From: CAZKTS01 sp964555735
Lineage (GTDB): Bacteria; Actinomycetota; Acidimicrobiia; IMCC26256; PALSA-555
Length of the DNA: 7,424 bases
Reading direction: 5' to 3'
Assembly (NCBI GenBank): GCA_964555735.1
Contig: CAZKTS010000208.1
Span: forward strand, 1 to 7,424
A program made the position numbers and the translations under genes. Shown here one piece after another: positions 5,747 to 7,424 of this stretch. Numbering within the stretch: the stretch's first letter is position 1; each line of letters begins with the position of its first letter. Below the pieces are notes generated by a model, which saw only the letters and a list, made by a program, of their open reading frames with translations, ran no database searches and had not been told where the DNA came from.

Positions 5747-6885
5747 GTCGACACGCGTTCCCAGTAGGCGCCGTCGAGCATGGCCTCGAACATCGGGCGG
5801 TGGGTGATCATGTCGTCGACGTCGTCGGGCTGCTCGGCTTCGCCGAAGTGGATCGCCCGTCGCGCGATGCGGAACATGATGATCGCGTGCCGCAACGACG
5901 CGTACGTCGTGAAGAAGTCGAGGTCGCGCGGCCGGTAGCCGGTGAGCTCCTCGTAGCGCGCGACCACGTCGTCGGGCCGCAGCAGCGCTGGGAGGCCGGG
6001 GAGCTCGAGCTGCTCGGCGATGTCCTGGAAGAAGCGGTGGAGCGTGATCAGCCACGCGATGTCCACCTCGGGCGGGCCGAGCGTAGCCATCTCCCAGTCG
6101 AGCACCGCGACCGGCTCGAACTCTCGGTAGAGCACGTTGCCGATGCGGGCATCGCCCCAGAGCAGGACGGTGGGCCCTTCGTCGTCCGGCCAGTGCTCGT
6201 CTAGCCACTCGAAGCCGCGTTCGATGAGCGGCGAGCGCAGGCCGTCCTCGACGACCCACTCGTAGTACGTCCGCTGGTCGGCGACGTGGCGGCGCAGGGG
6301 TGAGTCGCCCTCCGTGGGCGGTGCGACGAACGCGGCCTGCTGCTCGGGCCGGGGGAGCGCGTGGATCGCGGCGAGCGTGCGCACGGTGGTGTCCTGGAGT
6401 CGCAGCCGATCGGTCTCGGATCCGGCGGTCACCCAGCTGTCGAACGTGTACGGGAGGATGTCGGGCGGCACGATGCCGTCGACGCGCTCCATGACGAAGA
6501 AGGGCGCGCCCAGGTGCGCGGCGTCCGGCTCCGACCAGCGGACGGCCGGCACCGGCACGTCGGTCTCGGATGCCACCAGCTGCATCACCCGCGCCTGGAC
6601 GTCGAGGTCGTAGCGGGGGAACACCGGCACCGCGGTCGGGTCGGGCGCGATGCGTGCCACGAGCGCGTGCACGGTTCGCTCGCCGTCCTCGGTCCATTCG
6701 GCGTCGAAGAGAACCGTCTCGCTCGACATCCCGTTGGTCTCGGGCGCGTCGAAGCCGGTGATGCGGGCGTCGGTGTCGGCACCGAGCGTGGCGCGCAGCC
6801 AGGCCTCGAGCCGAGCGCGGGTCTCGTCCGGGTCGCGCGTCGAGCGCGTGGGCAGGCCGTCGAGATCAAGGGGGTTGTCGCTCAC
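5743..6885 (-). CDS. ACAD10/LvaA-like phosphotransferase (APH kinase fold)
   Basis: A 380-residue aminoglycoside-phosphotransferase-fold kinase of the subgroup related to the N-terminal part of human ACAD10/11 and to LvaA of Pseudomonas. Features: nucleotide loop 'NGMSSETVLFDA' (51-62), 'LVARIAP' (75-81) where arginine stands at the usual lysine strand, hinge 'FVMERVDGIVP' (130-140), catalytic loop 'LLWGDARIGNVLY' (241-253) with D245 and N250 and tryptophan in place of the histidine of HGD, and 'AVLDWEMATLGPPEVDIAWL' (260-279) with D263 as metal ligand. This W-G-D-x-R form is normal for the subgroup and does not mark antibiotic resistance. LvaA phosphorylates the 4-hydroxyl of hydroxyacyl-CoA, which suggests a similar acyl-CoA substrate here; that is inference. 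The GTG start overlaps the dehydrogenase stop (GTGA), and the end overlaps the lipocalin-fold start (ATGA), so the three are translated together. Confidence 0.92.
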   Translation of the reverse strand: MSDNPLDLDGLPTRSTRDPDETRARLEAWLRATLGADTDARITGFDAPETNGMSSETVLFDAEWTEDGERTVHALVARIAPDPTAVPVFPRYDLDVQARVMQLVASETDVPVPAVRWSEPDAAHLGAPFFVMERVDGIVPPDILPYTFDSWVTAGSETDRLRLQDTTVRTLAAIHALPRPEQQAAFVAPPTEGDSPLRRHVADQRTYYEWVVEDGLRSPLIERGFEWLDEHWPDDEGPTVLLWGDARIGNVLYREFEPVAVLDWEMATLGPPEVDIAWLITLHRFFQDIAEQLELPGLPALLRPDDVVARYEELTGYRPRDLDFFTTYASLRHAIIMFRIARRAIHFGEAEQPDDVDDMITHRPMFEAMLDGAYWERVST

Positions 6886-7424
6886 GCCTCGAACGGGCCC
6901 TTGCCCATCTGGTCCCGAACGGTCACCACCTCGGGGTTCGTGAGCGATCGACGCTGCCAGTTGGCGCCGTCGACGACCATCGTGTGGCCGGACACGAAGC
7001 GGGCGTAGGGCGACGCGAGGAACGTGGCCGCCCAGCCGAGCTCCTGACGCTGGCCGACGCGCAGCGCGGGCTGGCAGCTGTCATTGTCGTGCGTGCGCTC
7101 GAGGTTGCCCTGGATGTCGCTGGTCATGTCCTCGTGCGGGAACAGCCCCGGCACCAGCCCGTTCACCTGGATGCCATCCGGGCCCCACTCGACCGCGAGC
7201 GACTCGGTGAGGTTCTTGACGCCGGCCTTCGCGGCCGCGGAGTGCGCGAAGCCCGGGCCACCGGTCCAGGCGTAGGACGCGCCCACGTTGACGATCGAAC
7301 CCGGGGTGCCGGCGAGCAGGTGCCGACGGCCGAACTCGCGTGCGCAGAAGAAGGTGCCGTTGAGCGTGATGTCGACGACCGTGCGCCAGGCATTGGGCGA
7401 CATGTCCTCGGCCGGCACGGGGAA
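6882..7424 (-). CDS. Short-chain dehydrogenase, 2,4-dienoyl-CoA reductase-like (5' end beyond window)
   Basis: The C-terminal 180 residues of a short-chain dehydrogenase/reductase; the start and the N-terminal nucleotide-binding glycine motif lie beyond 7424. Residue numbers refer to the fragment. 'DITLNGTFFCAREFGR' (18-33) holds the structural asparagine N22, 'GSIVNVGASYAW' (42-53) is the strand before the active site, then 'FAHSAAAKAGVKNLTESLAVEWG' begins at 59, 'IQVNGLVPG' follows, and 'GHTMVVDGANW' is the usual SDR C-terminal strand. The classical YxxxK is absent: serine (S62) stands four before K66, and a tyrosine (Y51) lies 15 before it. This matches the Tyr/Ser/Lys arrangement of mitochondrial 2,4-dienoyl-CoA reductase (Tyr199, Ser210, Lys214) and the related PECR type. 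It likely acts on an acyl-CoA or a similar carbonyl/enoyl substrate with NADP(H). First visible gene of the leftward operon; its TGA overlaps the kinase GTG. Confidence 0.92.
   Translation of the reverse strand, partial: FPVPAEDMSPNAWRTVVDITLNGTFFCAREFGRRHLLAGTPGSIVNVGASYAWTGGPGFAHSAAAKAGVKNLTESLAVEWGPDGIQVNGLVPGLFPHEDMTSDIQGNLERTHDNDSCQPALRVGQRQELGWAATFLASPYARFVSGHTMVVDGANWQRRSLTNPEVVTVRDQMGKGPFEA
6891..6903 (+). repeat. Thirteen-base match to the right end of the repeat element
   Basis: GAACGGGCCCTTG here is identical to 4799-4811 in copy B, which spans the GGGCCC palindrome and most of the right terminal inverted repeat. The stem and left end are absent. It lies inside the last codons of the dehydrogenase, where it encodes 'KGPF', as it also does in the lipocalin-fold gene of the same operon. 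It may be a remnant, a target-like site or chance. Confidence 0.3.

Noticed and set aside
5747..6697. In-frame upstream extension of the lipocalin-fold gene
   Set aside because: The extension overlaps the kinase gene, lacks family similarity, and the ATG at 5744-5746 forms a normal four-base overlap with the kinase stop.
5743..6885. Aminoglycoside resistance kinase
   Set aside because: The WGDARxGN catalytic loop, length and neighbours place it with ACAD10/LvaA-like metabolic kinases rather than antibiotic-modifying enzymes.

Overview
The window is a very GC-rich, densely packed piece of a bacterial chromosome. Base composition, GTG starts, four-base gene overlaps and the mix of families (actinobacterial-type two-component system, DUF1801, DUF7064-like lipocalin-fold protein, ACAD10/LvaA-like kinase, dienoyl-CoA-reductase-like SDR) suggest an actinobacterium, most likely of the Acidimicrobiia (Ilumatobacter/Iamia/Microthrix relatives). 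The taxonomic placement is inference; there is no rRNA or other marker gene here.

Layout from left to right. (1) 1-480, minus strand: the N-terminal part of a PAS-domain sensor protein running off the left edge. (2) 522-1199, plus strand: a RibD C-terminal/dihydrofolate-reductase-fold enzyme, divergent from (1). (3) 1178-2384, minus strand: a two-gene unit with a membrane-anchored YceI protein followed by a DUF1801 protein, whose end overlaps the reductase gene tail to tail by 22 bases. (4) 2385-2572: a regulatory interval holding one copy of a palindromic repeat element, three CYCAGGT heptamers at 11-base spacing, and a long palindrome over the ribosome binding site of the next gene. (5) 2573-4721, plus strand: an OmpR/PhoB-family response regulator and its membrane histidine kinase, one base apart. 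(6) 4737-4812: a second copy of the repeat element, in the same orientation. (7) 4787-7424, minus strand: a three-gene operon read right to left with four-base overlaps at both junctions: a DECR/PECR-like short-chain dehydrogenase (5' end outside the window), an ACAD10/LvaA-like phosphotransferase, and a lipocalin-fold DUF7064-like protein whose last codons and stop lie inside the repeat element.

Two things stand out. The two-component operon is bracketed by two near-identical (60 of 63 bases) direct copies of a short element made of nested palindromes. And the response-regulator promoter carries heptamer repeats with the spacing expected for an OmpR/PhoP-type regulator, which suggests autoregulation. 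The right-hand operon looks like part of an acyl-CoA catabolic route in which a hydroxyacyl-CoA is phosphorylated; that role is inferred from family membership only. No transposase, integrase, CRISPR array, tRNA or rRNA was seen.
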